Made by a program: the position numbers and the translations under genes. The notes under the pieces are model-generated. The model had not been told where the DNA came from. It saw only the letters and a program-made list of their open reading frames with translations, and did not search any database. DNA of 64,000 nucleotides from an uncultured Roseburia sp. (GTDB lineage Bacteria > Bacillota_A > Clostridia > Lachnospirales > Lachnospiraceae): positions 1 through 64,000 of the forward strand of contig CAAEAE010000190.1 in the NCBI GenBank assembly GCA_900753715.1, read 5' to 3'. Shown piece by piece: positions 41,973 through 51,437 of the stretch (its first letter is position 1; every line of letters starts with the position of its first letter).

Positions 41973-42245
41973 ATGAAATTACTGTGGATTTATCTGCTGG
42001 TTATGAATGTGTTTGGGCTGCTTTTGATGGGAATGGACAAGCAGAGGGCAAGAAAAAAGCTGTGGAGGATTCCCGAAAAACATCTGTTTTTGTGCAGCCT
42101 GCTCGGTGGAAGTATTGGAACCTGGGCGGGGATGTATGTGTTCCGGCATAAGACAAAGCACTGGTATTTTGTGGTCGGGATGCCGCTTATCTGCGTGCTT
42201 CAGGCAGCGATTGCACTGGGAGTCTGGTATGGATTCTTCCATTAG
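41973..42245 (+). CDS. DUF1294-family small membrane protein
   Basis: 90 residues from the ATG at 41973 (GGAGG five bases upstream); an ATG at 41958 would sit inside the terminator. Family features are an N-terminal helix (about 3-20), MGMDKQRARKKLWRIPEKHL, FLCSLLGGSIGTWAGMYVFRHKTKHWYF and a C-terminal helix (about 66-88). DUF1294 proteins are conserved small membrane proteins of unknown function. Because the preceding terminator leaves no room for a promoter, expression should depend on read-through from secDF. Confidence 0.87.
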   Translation: MKLLWIYLLVMNVFGLLLMGMDKQRARKKLWRIPEKHLFLCSLLGGSIGTWAGMYVFRHKTKHWYFVVGMPLICVLQAAIALGVWYGFFH

Positions 42246-42306
42246 AATTTATCGGTGGGGCTAATGGAATTATAAGGAAAAGTGATATATGATTTTGGAT
42301 TTATAA

Positions 42307-42335
42307 TTGCCAAATATAAAAAACTATCCTATAAT
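42307..42335 (+). promoter_or_regulatory. Sigma-A promoter for glyA
   Basis: TTGCCA (42307) and TATAAT (42330) with a 17-base spacer: a near-consensus promoter. The predicted leader is about 84 bases long. Confidence 0.8.
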
Positions 42336-42425
42336 GAAATGTAGGTTGAAAAGACAAATGTTTTTCAGAGAAAGACAGACTATAAAACCGTATTGCGTGA
42401 AACGCAGGGAAGGAGATTTTATTTC

Positions 42426-43664
42426 ATGTATACGTTAGAGGATATTAAGGCAGTGGATGCAGAGGTGGCAGATGCCATTACTGCGGAGTACGACAGACAG
42501 AACAGCCACATCGAGCTGATTGCATCCGAGAACTGGGTAAGCCCGGCAGTGATGTCAGCAATGGGAAGTGTTATGACCAATAAATATGCGGAAGGATATC
42601 CGGGAAAGCGCTACTATGGTGGCTGCGAGTGCGTGGACGTTGTGGAGGAGCTTGCAAGAGAGCGCGCAAAGAAGCTGTTTGGCTGCGATTATGTCAATGT
42701 ACAGCCTCATTCCGGTGCACAGGCAAACATGGCAGTACAGTTTGCAATCCTTGAGCCGGGTGATACCGTGATGGGAATGAACTTAGACCATGGCGGACAT
42801 TTAACACACGGAAGCCCTGTCAATTTTTCTGGACGCTATTTCCATATCGTTCCTTACGGCGTAAATGATGAGGGATTCATCGATTATGATAAAGTCATGG
42901 AAATCGCAATGGAGTGCAAACCGAAAATGATTATTGCGGGTGCTTCTGCTTATGCGAGAACGATTGACTTCAAGAGATTCCGTGAAATCGCAGATGCCTG
43001 CGGTGCCGTTCTGATGGTTGACATGGCACACATTGCAGGACTTGTGGCAGCAGGACTTCATCCAAGCCCGATTCCATATGCAGACGTTGTGACCACCACA
43101 ACCCATAAGACACTGCGTGGACCGCGTGGCGGAATGATTTTATGCAATCAGGAAGTGGCAGATAAATATAACTTTAACAAGGCTGTTTTCCCGGGAATCC
43201 AGGGAGGCCCTTTAATGCACGTTATTGCAGCAAAGGCAGTCTGCTTTAAAGAGGCATTACAGCCGGAGTTTAAGGTTTATCAGCAGGGAATCATCGACAA
43301 TGCACAGGCACTTTGCAAGGGTCTGTTAAATCGTGGTATTAAGATTGTTTCCGGCGGAACGGATAACCACCTGATGTTAGTAGACCTTACAAACTTCGAC
43401 CTGACCGGAAAGGCAGTGGAGAAGTTATTAGATTCTGTCAACATCACCTGCAATAAGAATACGATTCCAAACGACCCGAAATCTCCGTTCGTGACCAGCG
43501 GTGTGCGTCTTGGAACCCCGGCCGTAACCTCAAGAGGCATGAACACGGAGGATATGGACCAGATTGCAGAGGCAATTGCACTCATGATTAAGGAAGGAGA
43601 GCCGGCAGCAGAGAAGGCAAGGGCAATTGTGAAATCCTTAACAGATAAATATCCATTGAAATAA
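42426..43664 (+). CDS. glyA: Serine hydroxymethyltransferase
   Basis: 412 residues from the ATG at 42426 (AGGAG upstream). It is a fold-type I PLP enzyme with [60 protein letters not shown] and the PLP lysine in [14 protein letters not shown] (Lys near 230). Length is normal. It interconverts serine and glycine while loading tetrahydrofolate with a one-carbon unit in the cytoplasm. The glycosyltransferase gene follows after 13 bases. The strong promoter and 84-base leader contain no riboswitch that I recognise. Confidence 0.96.
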   Translation: MYTLEDIKAVDAEVADAITAEYDRQNSHIELIASENWVSPAVMSAMGSVMTNKYAEGYPGKRYYGGCECVDVVEELARERAKKLFGCDYVNVQPHSGAQANMAVQFAILEPGDTVMGMNLDHGGHLTHGSPVNFSGRYFHIVPYGVNDEGFIDYDKVMEIAMECKPKMIIAGASAYARTIDFKRFREIADACGAVLMVDMAHIAGLVAAGLHPSPIPYADVVTTTTHKTLRGPRGGMILCNQEVADKYNFNKAVFPGIQGGPLMHVIAAKAVCFKEALQPEFKVYQQGIIDNAQALCKGLLNRGIKIVSGGTDNHLMLVDLTNFDLTGKAVEKLLDSVNITCNKNTIPNDPKSPFVTSGVRLGTPAVTSRGMNTEDMDQIAEAIALMIKEGEPAAEKARAIVKSLTDKYPLK

Positions 43665-43677
43665 AAGAGGAATTTTC

Positions 43678-44877
43678 ATGAAAAAAATTGTGATGGTAAC
43701 CGGGGGCGTGGAAACACTTGAGTACTTTACCCTGCGCATGGGCGAAACCTTTAAGAACCTGGGGTATGCAGTGTTTTATCTGGATTTAAAGGATGCAAAA
43801 AACAGTGCAAAGCGCGCGTGCAGGTTTATCAAACCGGGGGAAACAGCGCTTGTGACCTTCAATTTTGAAGGACTTGAAAAAGAGGAGGGCGTTTATCGGG
43901 AAGGACTCGGATACATCTGGGACTCCTACGGGATTCCCTGCTATAACATCGCGGCAGACCATCCGTATTATTATCATGACAGACTGAAGGAGCTTCCAAA
44001 GACCTACCGTCATATCAGTATTGACAGGGAGCAGGAAGCGTATTTTCACAAGTTTTATCCGGAATTTGAACACAGAGGTTTTTTGCCGCTGGCGGGGAGC
44101 ATGCTTCCTGCCAGTGAGCTGTTTTCAGACGGAAAAGATTCTGAGGGCAGAACGATAGATGTCATTATGACGGGAAATTATACGCCCCCGTCTTTCTGCG
44201 AGCCATATATTCACCAGATTAATGAGGAATATGCGGCATTCTATCAGGGAATCATTGATGAACTGATTGAAAAACCGTGGCAGACGGTCGAGGAAGTGGC
44301 GCTCCGCCACTGCGAGCGGGAGATGGGCGAAAATGATTACAGGGATTTACGCCTTGCGCTTCACCGCATGATATTTATTGATTTGTATGTGAGAAATTAC
44401 TGGCGTGGTGCCGCCGTGCGTGCGTTAGTGGAAGCGGGCGTGACAGTGGATGTCTACGGAAAAGGCTGGGAGGCGCTTGACTGTGGAAATAAGCAGATGC
44501 TTCACATTCATCCGCAGACGGATTCTGTTACCTGTTTACAGGAAATCAGCCGTGCAAAGATCTCTTTAAACGTTATGCCGTGGTTTAAGGACGGAGCACA
44601 TGACAGAGTGTTTAATTCTATTTTAAACGGGGCGGTCAGTGTGTCGGATAAAAGCCGTTATTTATGCGAAGAACTTGCAGAAGGCGAAGGAGTCTGCTAT
44701 TATAATTTATTAGAGACAGATGTCATGGTGCAGAAGGTAAAAGATTTGCTACAGGAGGAACAAAAGCGACAGGATATTCTTGCGAAAGGTATGTCAAAAG
44801 TGAAAGCAGAACATACCTGGGCAGCGCGGGCAAAGACGATTGCAGCGTGGATAGAGGAGGATGCCGCAAAGGCATAA
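43678..44877 (+). CDS. CgeB-like family glycosyltransferase
   Basis: 399 residues. The N-terminal Rossmann-like half includes VTGGVETLEYFTLRMGETFKNLG, VTFNFEGLEKEEG and NIAADHPYYYHDRL, which matches proteins related to CgeB and to peptidoglycan/spore-coat glycosyltransferases. The C-terminal half has a GT-B-type donor region: VDVYGKGWEALDCGNKQMLHIHP, SRAKISLNVMPWFKDGAHDRVFNSILNGAVSVSD and LLETDVMVQKV (family-1 style, quoted in pieces). No signal peptide or membrane helix, so cytoplasmic. CgeB acts on the Bacillus spore surface; here target and sugar are unknown. It is likely co-transcribed with glyA. Confidence 0.8.
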   Translation: MKKIVMVTGGVETLEYFTLRMGETFKNLGYAVFYLDLKDAKNSAKRACRFIKPGETALVTFNFEGLEKEEGVYREGLGYIWDSYGIPCYNIAADHPYYYHDRLKELPKTYRHISIDREQEAYFHKFYPEFEHRGFLPLAGSMLPASELFSDGKDSEGRTIDVIMTGNYTPPSFCEPYIHQINEEYAAFYQGIIDELIEKPWQTVEEVALRHCEREMGENDYRDLRLALHRMIFIDLYVRNYWRGAAVRALVEAGVTVDVYGKGWEALDCGNKQMLHIHPQTDSVTCLQEISRAKISLNVMPWFKDGAHDRVFNSILNGAVSVSDKSRYLCEELAEGEGVCYYNLLETDVMVQKVKDLLQEEQKRQDILAKGMSKVKAEHTWAARAKTIAAWIEEDAAKA

Positions 44878-44896
44878 TGCAGGGGAAGTCTGAAAA

Positions 44897-45478
44897 ATGA
44901 GATTTGTGCATGGACAAAAGAAGTGGAGTGGGATTTTCTTCATAATTATAGTCTGCTTATTGGGCGTACAACTGGAATACAATCAGGGGTTCGCCTATTT
45001 GTCGTATATTGAAGATGCACGTTTTTATGTCGCACAAAATTCTGCGGACGAAGGGAGTCCTCCCGGTGCATCGGATGAAATCCGCGAGACGGCATTTTTT
45101 AAGGCACTGGTGGCAAACGAGGACAGCAGTACCTGTTTTAATGCCGTAAACAGCCGCATGGCATTCGAAACCGCAAAGACAAGGCGGGGAAGCCCGTTTC
45201 GGTGGTTTGGACTGTCGGTTTTGGCAGTTTTGTCTGCGTTTTGCGCGCTAAAAAAAGAAGAAGGGCACATCAGAGGAAGAGAGCGCCCGACTGTTTCGAG
45301 TCTTGAGAAGATGATTGCTTATATCCATCACCAGGATGGGGAAAAAGCAGTAGCGATTCTGTTGTTATTTCTGAAAAAATTAGAGATGATAGGAGAATCC
45401 TGTAATGAAAGAAATTATCTTTGTAATTATAATTGCAGCAGCACTGATTGGAATTTCCGTCTGGAGCTGGTGGCTTGA
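44897..45478 (+). CDS. Unrecognised small two-helix membrane protein
   Basis: 193 residues with an N-terminal membrane helix (about 10-27), an external segment of about 75 residues rich in A, E, S and D (YVAQNSADEGSPPG, NEDSSTCFNAVNSRM) and a second helix (about 103-118) followed by a basic cytosolic part. I do not recognise a family. The last 24 residues overlap another ORF in a different frame and have an atypical composition (CNERNYLCNYNCSS). Either the genes truly overlap by 74 bases or a frameshift joins them. It follows the glycosyltransferase gene after 19 bases on the same strand. Confidence 0.55.
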   Translation: MRFVHGQKKWSGIFFIIIVCLLGVQLEYNQGFAYLSYIEDARFYVAQNSADEGSPPGASDEIRETAFFKALVANEDSSTCFNAVNSRMAFETAKTRRGSPFRWFGLSVLAVLSAFCALKKEEGHIRGRERPTVSSLEKMIAYIHHQDGEKAVAILLLFLKKLEMIGESCNERNYLCNYNCSSTDWNFRLELVA

Positions 45479-45542
45479 AAACGGACCGGAATCCGTACAA
45501 AAGAAAGACAAAAAAGACAGAAACGGGGAAAGTATAAAATAA
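45405..45542 (+). CDS. 45-residue single-pass membrane peptide
   Basis: Starts MKEIIFVIIIAAALIGISVW, one membrane helix (about 4-22), then a hydrophilic tail ending KKDKKDRNGESIK. AGGAG at 45391-45395 lies nine bases before the ATG, a good start. It overlaps the last 74 bases of the 193-residue ORF in another frame. The hydrophobic-then-charged pattern is coherent, unlike the tail of the overlapping ORF, which favours it as a real gene. It is below common length cut-offs. No function can be assigned. Confidence 0.5.
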   Translation: MKEIIFVIIIAAALIGISVWSWWLENGPESVQKKDKKDRNGESIK

Positions 45543-45550
45543 CATAAAAT

Positions 45551-45608
45551 GCCCTTTCGGGCGGGAGTAAGCCGGTGCGTGCGGCGGATAGAAAGCCGCA
45601 TGTGCCGG
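45551..45608 (+). promoter_or_regulatory. Two-hairpin leader before the giant surface-protein gene
   Basis: Hairpin 1: GCCC and GGGC around TTTC (45551-45562). Hairpin 2: CCGGTGCGTGCGGC and GCCGCATGTGCCGG around a nine-base loop (45572-45608), 14 pairs with three wobbles. They are joined by GGGAGTAAG. No U-tract follows. It matches no riboswitch class I know; the GGGACGCAAAGC-like core of c-di-GMP-I aptamers is absent. Confidence 0.45.
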
Positions 45609-45640
45609 AAAATGAGTTGGAAACGAGGAGCAATGAGGTT

Positions 45641-48600
45641 ATGAAGAAGTATCAAAGATGGGTAGCACTGGCAATGGCTGCGGTTTTGACCGCTACGTCC
45701 CTACCACAGACGGCATTTGCAGAGACTGCGTCAGAGGAGGTCATAGAGACCGAGGCAGTTTTTGACGCCGAAGACACGGAAGCAGGAATGACCGAGGAGA
45801 CCGAGGCGACCGAAGCAACCGAGAGTACCGAAGCCGGGGAAACCGGGGAGACGGAAGCAACCGAGAGTACAGAAGCCGGGGAGACGGAAGTAACCGAGAG
45901 TACCGAAGCCGGGGAAACTGAGGAGACGGAAGCAGCCGAAGCAGCTGAGAGCACCGAAATCAGTGAGACCGAGAGCACGGAAACCGAGGTAATCGAGGAG
46001 ACTGAGAGTACGGAAACCGGGAGCACGGAAACTGAGGCGGTTGAGGAGACGGAGAGCACCGAAATCGTAGAGGTTACACCGGAAGACGATGATAAGTTCG
46101 CAAGACCGTGTATTGCATTAGAGGACGGGGTAGAGGTGCGGCAGCCGGAAGGAGACCATATGCTCTATTCGTTCAACCCGAAGAGGGACGGATGGTATCG
46201 CATCAAGGGAGAAAGTCTGAACGGACAAAAAATGTATGTCGACCCGGAAAAGACAGTTTACTACACGAAGAATTCTAACGGAAAGAGTGTGGAAAATGTA
46301 TCTTCCATCAGCGCAGGTCTCTTTGAAGTTGGAACGAAAGTAGAACGCATGGTGTATCTGCGCGCGGATGAGCAGTATTATTTTTACTGCGGCCAGGAGG
46401 GTTCTAACCCTACTGCAACGCTTGACTATAAAGTGCAGGTGAAACAGGTAGATGTGGACCATATTGAAGTGATTCAGGCACCGACGGAACGTTCCTGTGG
46501 CTACATCGATTTTACCGGACTTAAGGTAAAAGTCTGGTATACCGACGGAAGTTCTTCCATCAGCGATATTTCTGCTAAAAATAATTACTCCGGTGAGTCT
46601 TATTTTTATATGGATATATTCGACTGGTCAAGACTTTTTGTGGAACAGCAGAAGGGTGCCCGTACTCTGGACTTTAAAGTACAGACTGCTTCCGTAGACG
46701 GAAAGGCATGGAGTGCAAACGGCGGAGATGGAGAATTCTCGGCGTTAAAAGACGGCACACATACTGTAAACTGTATTCTGGGCGAGTACATTTTAAATAA
46801 CAATAACTCTAATCCGGATGATGGAACGTTAAAGAAAGCAAAAGAATATGCGTTTTCTTTTCCGATTACGGTGGCAAAAAATAACATTGCTTCCATCGAA
46901 GTGTTAGATGCAAAGACAGAATTTACACAAGGGTACAACGAATATCTTTCGGATATCCAGTTAAAGATTACTTATAATGACGGCACGCCGGAAAAAGTTG
47001 CAACATTTGATATGCCGTCCCCGAAGGATACGAATTGCCGTGCCTATTTGAAATATAAAAAAAACGGGAAAGAGGATACGATAGCCTCCATTGACTACTG
47101 GCTCAAATATGGAGGAAAACTCGGAAAAGCAACCGTATATGTAACCTATGGCAATGCGTCCACTACTTATGAGATTACGATTTCGGAAAATCCGTATCAG
47201 AAACTGGAAGTGACACCGGAACGTACCGTGCTATACACAGGCTGTGAATATGATGCGGGCGTGAAACATAATTATGGAGACCGTGTGACCGTTGATTCCT
47301 CACCAATTACACTTTATAAAAAGGATGGAACCAAGGAGAATTATGCGAACTGCTATAAGGTTTCCCAATACTGGAAAGCCGGAATTGAATATGGACTGAA
47401 ATTAGACGGTGCAAGCTATGGATATGTGAGCAGCTACATTGCTGCCGGGGGAAAGACCGGAACAGCGACCGCTTATATGAAGATAAAAGGAGTTGAGACA
47501 ACCTGGTCGGTAGAGATTAAGAAGAATCCGTATGACCATATCCGCATTGTAACGGAGCCGACGAAAAAGCAGTATGTGTCAAACAGCGAGTCCGCGCTGA
47601 ATCTATCAGGACTTGTATTCTATGCCTACAAGGATAAGACGGAAAAATCAAACAATTACGACACATATAGTTATGATGAATATGTGAAAGCGAAAAAGGG
47701 ATATTTCACAGGCAGCATGACCGAAGAAAAGTATGACCTCATGAGCCGGATGTTTGATACATATCTCGGCGAAGATGAATACATCAAGTATCTGGATAAC
47801 GGAACGCATGAGATTTCAATTTATTTTATGGGACATAAGGCAACCTATAAAATTGAGGTGGCAGATAAGTTTGCAAATGCCCTTAATATTGAAAAACTGC
47901 CGGATGAGATACTTGGATATATCGGACAGTGCAGCCATACGGTGAGCAATTATGGAATGGAATTTACCATTACGACCGCCGGAAGCAGCAAGAAGTACCG
48001 CACATATAAAAACGGTCTGGAAGGATATGGAGACTGGAATGACATCAAGTCGGAGGTGACCGTTGATACATCGCAGATTAACTGGGATACACCGGGTGTC
48101 TATAACGTGACCGTAAGCTATAAAGGGGTAAGCGATACCTATGCGTATACCATCGAGGAAGCTCCGGTAAAAGAGATACAGCTTGAGGGAACTCTGAAAA
48201 AACCGGAAGTTTATGTTTATGAGACCGATGGAAAAGGGGCAGATTTATCGGGACTTACCGTAAAGCTTCTGTTTTCAGACGGAACATCAAAGAAGGTAAA
48301 CCTTGGGGAAACATTAGATATATTCTATTATAATGGAGTAGACTTCTATCTGGAGAAGGAATGGAAGCAAAAGACAGGAACGAGTGCCACACTTGGAGAA
48401 AATGCAGTTATCATTTCTACCTGCGGCATATCGGTGGAGACAGAAGCGATTACCGTAAAGAGCAATCCGGTAAAATCAATTGGGGTGACAAAGAATCCGG
48501 ATAACATACAGGGATGGGGAAAGGTGGATTTATACGGACTTTCCCTGAAAGTGACCTACGCGGATGGAAAAGCGGAGACACTTAAGATTACCGAACATAA

Positions 48601-51421
48601 CTCTGAGGTGGAAGCAGCAAATTCCCTAGGCGGAGCGATTTCCGGTGAGTTTATTTATAACAGTGGAAAGGCTTACGAAAAGATAAAGCTTACCTATCAG
48701 AATGCTTTCTGCACGATTACAACAGATTCGGATATCAGTAATGCAAAGAGTACAGCGCTTACGAATGAGAGCAGCTTTACAGTTAGTCTGTCGCGGAGCG
48801 ATTCGGTAAAAGTATATTCCTTTAAGCCATCCAAAACAGCAGACTATACGTTTGGATTGGAAAGCAATAAAAAAGAAAATATACGCATTGATTTGTACAA
48901 TGCACAAAAAGTAAGACTAGATTATGGAGTGGGTTATAAAACCAATGTCCAGGCAAATTTACAGAAGGGCAGTACCTATTATATTGTTGTTTATAAAAAC
49001 GACTGGAATGATACGGTGCATACGCTTGACTGCTATTTGAGTTCGACCTACGAAACCTTTTCAGAGGTTGCTGTGAAGTCGATAAAGGTTACAAAGCCGG
49101 TAAAAACAACCTGGTATGATTTTGAGTCAACCGGAAACATTTACATTGGCTCAGGCGGGGTATCGTTAGAGGGAACCGAGTACGAGATTACCTACGCAAA
49201 TGGCTGGAAGAAAACGGAGACGGTAAGCAGCTCCTCAAGCAAGGTTCAGATTGGGGACAATACGCTTTCTGCATCATGGAAGTACACAGACGGAAACTAT
49301 ATCTCCAAGCGAAATGGCAATGTGCTGACCTATACCTGGGGCAGCCAGACATTCCCATTTACGGGAACCTTTGGAAAAACGACACCTGTAAAAGCGATAA
49401 CCGTTACGGAGAATCCGTGGAAAACAACACCTGCTTATGAGTATGAGGTGGAAAATTCCCGGGATTTCCCGTCACCGCGTGGACTGAAACTGAAAATTGC
49501 GTACAGCGACGGAAGAACAGCGGATGAGGTTGTGTGGGACAACGACGACAGCACATACGAGCTGAACGGTTATACGATTGAGCTTGCGCATAAGGGAGAC
49601 GGACTTGCCGGTGGAAACAATACGGTGGTTGCCAGCTATATGGGCAAGAGCACAGAGTTTTCCATGGGGGTGCAGAAAAACCCTGTTTCTGAAATCAAGG
49701 TGTTAAAGCTTCCGGAAAAACAGGAATATTATCCGTTTGAGGATTACGCAGATTTGTATGGAGCAAAATTACAGCTTGTTTACCGGGACGGTACAAAGAA
49801 AACGGTGACAGTTGACGAGCACAGCAATTGGTTGTATCCGGATGAGACATACAGCAGCCAGAGAGCAGAGGCGGACGTTTCAATGCGGCAGGATGCAGGT
49901 GGAACAAAGTACCGCATGGTCACATTAAGTTATATGGATTTGGATGTTGACATCTTAAGATGCAAAGAAAAGAATCTTGCGGCGGAGGATGTGCAGGAGA
50001 TTGCTGACGGAGATACCAACGAGGTGAATCTTGGAAGTGGTGGCTATATCATCTATCAGCTTACCGTTTCGGAGAAGAAGCAGTATACGTTTACTTCCAT
50101 GATGGAGAGGGGGAGCGGAAATATTACAGCTGACAGCGCAACACTTTATGTTTATCAGGAAGATGGAACTGCGTTAAAATCCGCTTATCGTCAGGTGCAG
50201 CTCACACTTGACCCCGGGACCTATTATTTTGTAGTGAAAATTTATAACAATGCGAGTGCACATAAATCCATTATTCATGTGGAAGCGGAGAAAAAAGAAG
50301 AACCGGAAGAACCAGAGAAGGTCATTGCCGTGAAATTAAGCTACTTGTCAACGCAGAAGAACTTTACCTACGGGGATGGCACATGGAATGTCAGTGCACA
50401 GATTACCGAGGACGGAAGTGCTGTCACAAGAAGTGTCCAGTGGGAGTATCCAGATACGGATGCTTATGATTTTAAGGTAAGCAGCGACAAAAAGACACTT
50501 TCCGTGACACCGAAGCGTGCGACAACGGGAAGTGAGAGCTTTAAAATAACGGCAAAGGATACCACAAGCGGCAAACAGGCTTCTGTTGCGCTGAAAACCG
50601 CATGTGCGGCGCTTGATAAGAAAGATACAAACGGAAAAAATATCTACATAGTCTCTGCAATCGCAGACCAGAAGTGGACCGGAAAACAGGTCTGCCCGGC
50701 AGTTACCGTAAAGAATGGAACTACCCAAAAGACGCTTGGAACGTCCAATTATCAGGTGACCTATCAGAACAATGTAAATGCCGGAAAAGCGACTGTAGTT
50801 GTAACAGGAAAGGGAAATTATACCGGAACACTCACACAGTATTTCTGGATTAAGGAAGAACAAAAACCGGAGCAGAATACCGAGAAGGAGAATCCGAATC
50901 TTAAGGTTTCCAAGACTTCTTACAAGAAGGTCTACGGCGATAAGGCATTTTCGTTAAAAGCCAGCTCAAATTGTAAGATTACTTACAAGTCCAGTAATAC
51001 AAAGGTTGCAACTGTAAAGAACGGAAAAGTTACTCTGAAAAAATGCGGAAAAGCAACGATTACGCTGACCACCGGAGGCGGAAATTATAAGAAGCAGACA
51101 AAGAAGGTTACGATAACGGTTGTTCCAAAGCAGGCATCGGTGAAAAAAGTAACCAGCAAAAAGGCAGCACAGCTTACCGTTTCCTGGAAGAAGCAGGCGG
51201 AGGCATCCGGTTATGTCGTAGAGTACACGACAGACAAGAACTTTAAGAAGGGCGTCAAGAAGGTCACAATCAGCAAGAACAAGACAACGAGCACGACGAT
51301 TAAGAAGTTGAAGAAGGGCAAAAAATATTATGTTCGTGTGAAACCGTATACTACAATTGACAAGAAGAAAGTGTATGGAAAGACAAGTAAGACCGTAAAG
51401 GCAACCGTCAAAAAGAAGTAG
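45641..51421 (+). CDS. Giant secreted Ig-like / Fn3 surface protein
   Basis: 1926 residues from the ATG at 45641 (GAGGAG ten bases upstream). Signal peptide about 1-28 (cleavage near AFAE). Residues about 45-145 are an E/T-rich repeat stalk (TESTEAGETGETEATE and variants). Then come many bacterial Ig-like domains, each with a linker like ITVTENPWKTTPAYEYE followed by LKLKIAYSDGRT, with two interspersed pre-peptidase-like beta-domains (about 1055-1140 and 1465-1540). Near the C-terminus are Ig-like Big_2-type repeats (NYQVTYQNNVNAGKATV; KVATVKNGKVTLKKCGKATI) and a final Fn3 domain (about 1840-1926) very rich in lysine. No LPXTG motif or terminal membrane helix. It probably binds the wall by charge or is released; an adhesin or binding role is inferred. 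Confidence 0.88.
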   Translation: MKKYQRWVALAMAAVLTATSLPQTAFAETASEEVIETEAVFDAEDTEAGMTEETEATEATESTEAGETGETEATESTEAGETEVTESTEAGETEETEAAEAAESTEISETESTETEVIEETESTETGSTETEAVEETESTEIVEVTPEDDDKFARPCIALEDGVEVRQPEGDHMLYSFNPKRDGWYRIKGESLNGQKMYVDPEKTVYYTKNSNGKSVENVSSISAGLFEVGTKVERMVYLRADEQYYFYCGQEGSNPTATLDYKVQVKQVDVDHIEVIQAPTERSCGYIDFTGLKVKVWYTDGSSSISDISAKNNYSGESYFYMDIFDWSRLFVEQQKGARTLDFKVQTASVDGKAWSANGGDGEFSALKDGTHTVNCILGEYILNNNNSNPDDGTLKKAKEYAFSFPITVAKNNIASIEVLDAKTEFTQGYNEYLSDIQLKITYNDGTPEKVATFDMPSPKDTNCRAYLKYKKNGKEDTIASIDYWLKYGGKLGKATVYVTYGNASTTYEITISENPYQKLEVTPERTVLYTGCEYDAGVKHNYGDRVTVDSSPITLYKKDGTKENYANCYKVSQYWKAGIEYGLKLDGASYGYVSSYIAAGGKTGTATAYMKIKGVETTWSVEIKKNPYDHIRIVTEPTKKQYVSNSESALNLSGLVFYAYKDKTEKSNNYDTYSYDEYVKAKKGYFTGSMTEEKYDLMSRMFDTYLGEDEYIKYLDNGTHEISIYFMGHKATYKIEVADKFANALNIEKLPDEILGYIGQCSHTVSNYGMEFTITTAGSSKKYRTYKNGLEGYGDWNDIKSEVTVDTSQINWDTPGVYNVTVSYKGVSDTYAYTIEEAPVKEIQLEGTLKKPEVYVYETDGKGADLSGLTVKLLFSDGTSKKVNLGETLDIFYYNGVDFYLEKEWKQKTGTSATLGENAVIISTCGISVETEAITVKSNPVKSIGVTKNPDNIQGWGKVDLYGLSLKVTYADGKAETLKITEHNSEVEAANSLGGAISGEFIYNSGKAYEKIKLTYQNAFCTITTDSDISNAKSTALTNESSFTVSLSRSDSVKVYSFKPSKTADYTFGLESNKKENIRIDLYNAQKVRLDYGVGYKTNVQANLQKGSTYYIVVYKNDWNDTVHTLDCYLSSTYETFSEVAVKSIKVTKPVKTTWYDFESTGNIYIGSGGVSLEGTEYEITYANGWKKTETVSSSSSKVQIGDNTLSASWKYTDGNYISKRNGNVLTYTWGSQTFPFTGTFGKTTPVKAITVTENPWKTTPAYEYEVENSRDFPSPRGLKLKIAYSDGRTADEVVWDNDDSTYELNGYTIELAHKGDGLAGGNNTVVASYMGKSTEFSMGVQKNPVSEIKVLKLPEKQEYYPFEDYADLYGAKLQLVYRDGTKKTVTVDEHSNWLYPDETYSSQRAEADVSMRQDAGGTKYRMVTLSYMDLDVDILRCKEKNLAAEDVQEIADGDTNEVNLGSGGYIIYQLTVSEKKQYTFTSMMERGSGNITADSATLYVYQEDGTALKSAYRQVQLTLDPGTYYFVVKIYNNASAHKSIIHVEAEKKEEPEEPEKVIAVKLSYLSTQKNFTYGDGTWNVSAQITEDGSAVTRSVQWEYPDTDAYDFKVSSDKKTLSVTPKRATTGSESFKITAKDTTSGKQASVALKTACAALDKKDTNGKNIYIVSAIADQKWTGKQVCPAVTVKNGTTQKTLGTSNYQVTYQNNVNAGKATVVVTGKGNYTGTLTQYFWIKEEQKPEQNTEKENPNLKVSKTSYKKVYGDKAFSLKASSNCKITYKSSNTKVATVKNGKVTLKKCGKATITLTTGGGNYKKQTKKVTITVVPKQASVKKVTSKKAAQLTVSWKKQAEASGYVVEYTTDKNFKKGVKKVTISKNKTTSTTIKKLKKGKKYYVRVKPYTTIDKKKVYGKTSKTVKATVKKK
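45780..46075 (+). repeat. Degenerate E/T-coding tandem repeats in the surface-protein gene
   Basis: About 300 bases of imperfect short repeats built from units such as GAGAGTACCGAAGCCGGGGA followed by GAGACGGAAGCAACC-like segments. They encode runs of Glu/Thr/Ser with Ala-Gly. Copy number could vary by slippage or recombination, changing stalk length. The reading frame stays open throughout. Confidence 0.8.
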
Positions 51422-51437
51422 TATAAAATATGCAATA

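Noticed and set aside
45551..45608. c-di-GMP riboswitch before the surface-protein gene
   Set aside because: Position is suggestive, but the conserved aptamer core and tetraloop-receptor sequences are absent.
45652..46059. Minus-strand ORF rich in V, S and A opposite the E/T repeat stalk
   Set aside because: It is the low-complexity shadow of the repeat on the other strand; no start context.
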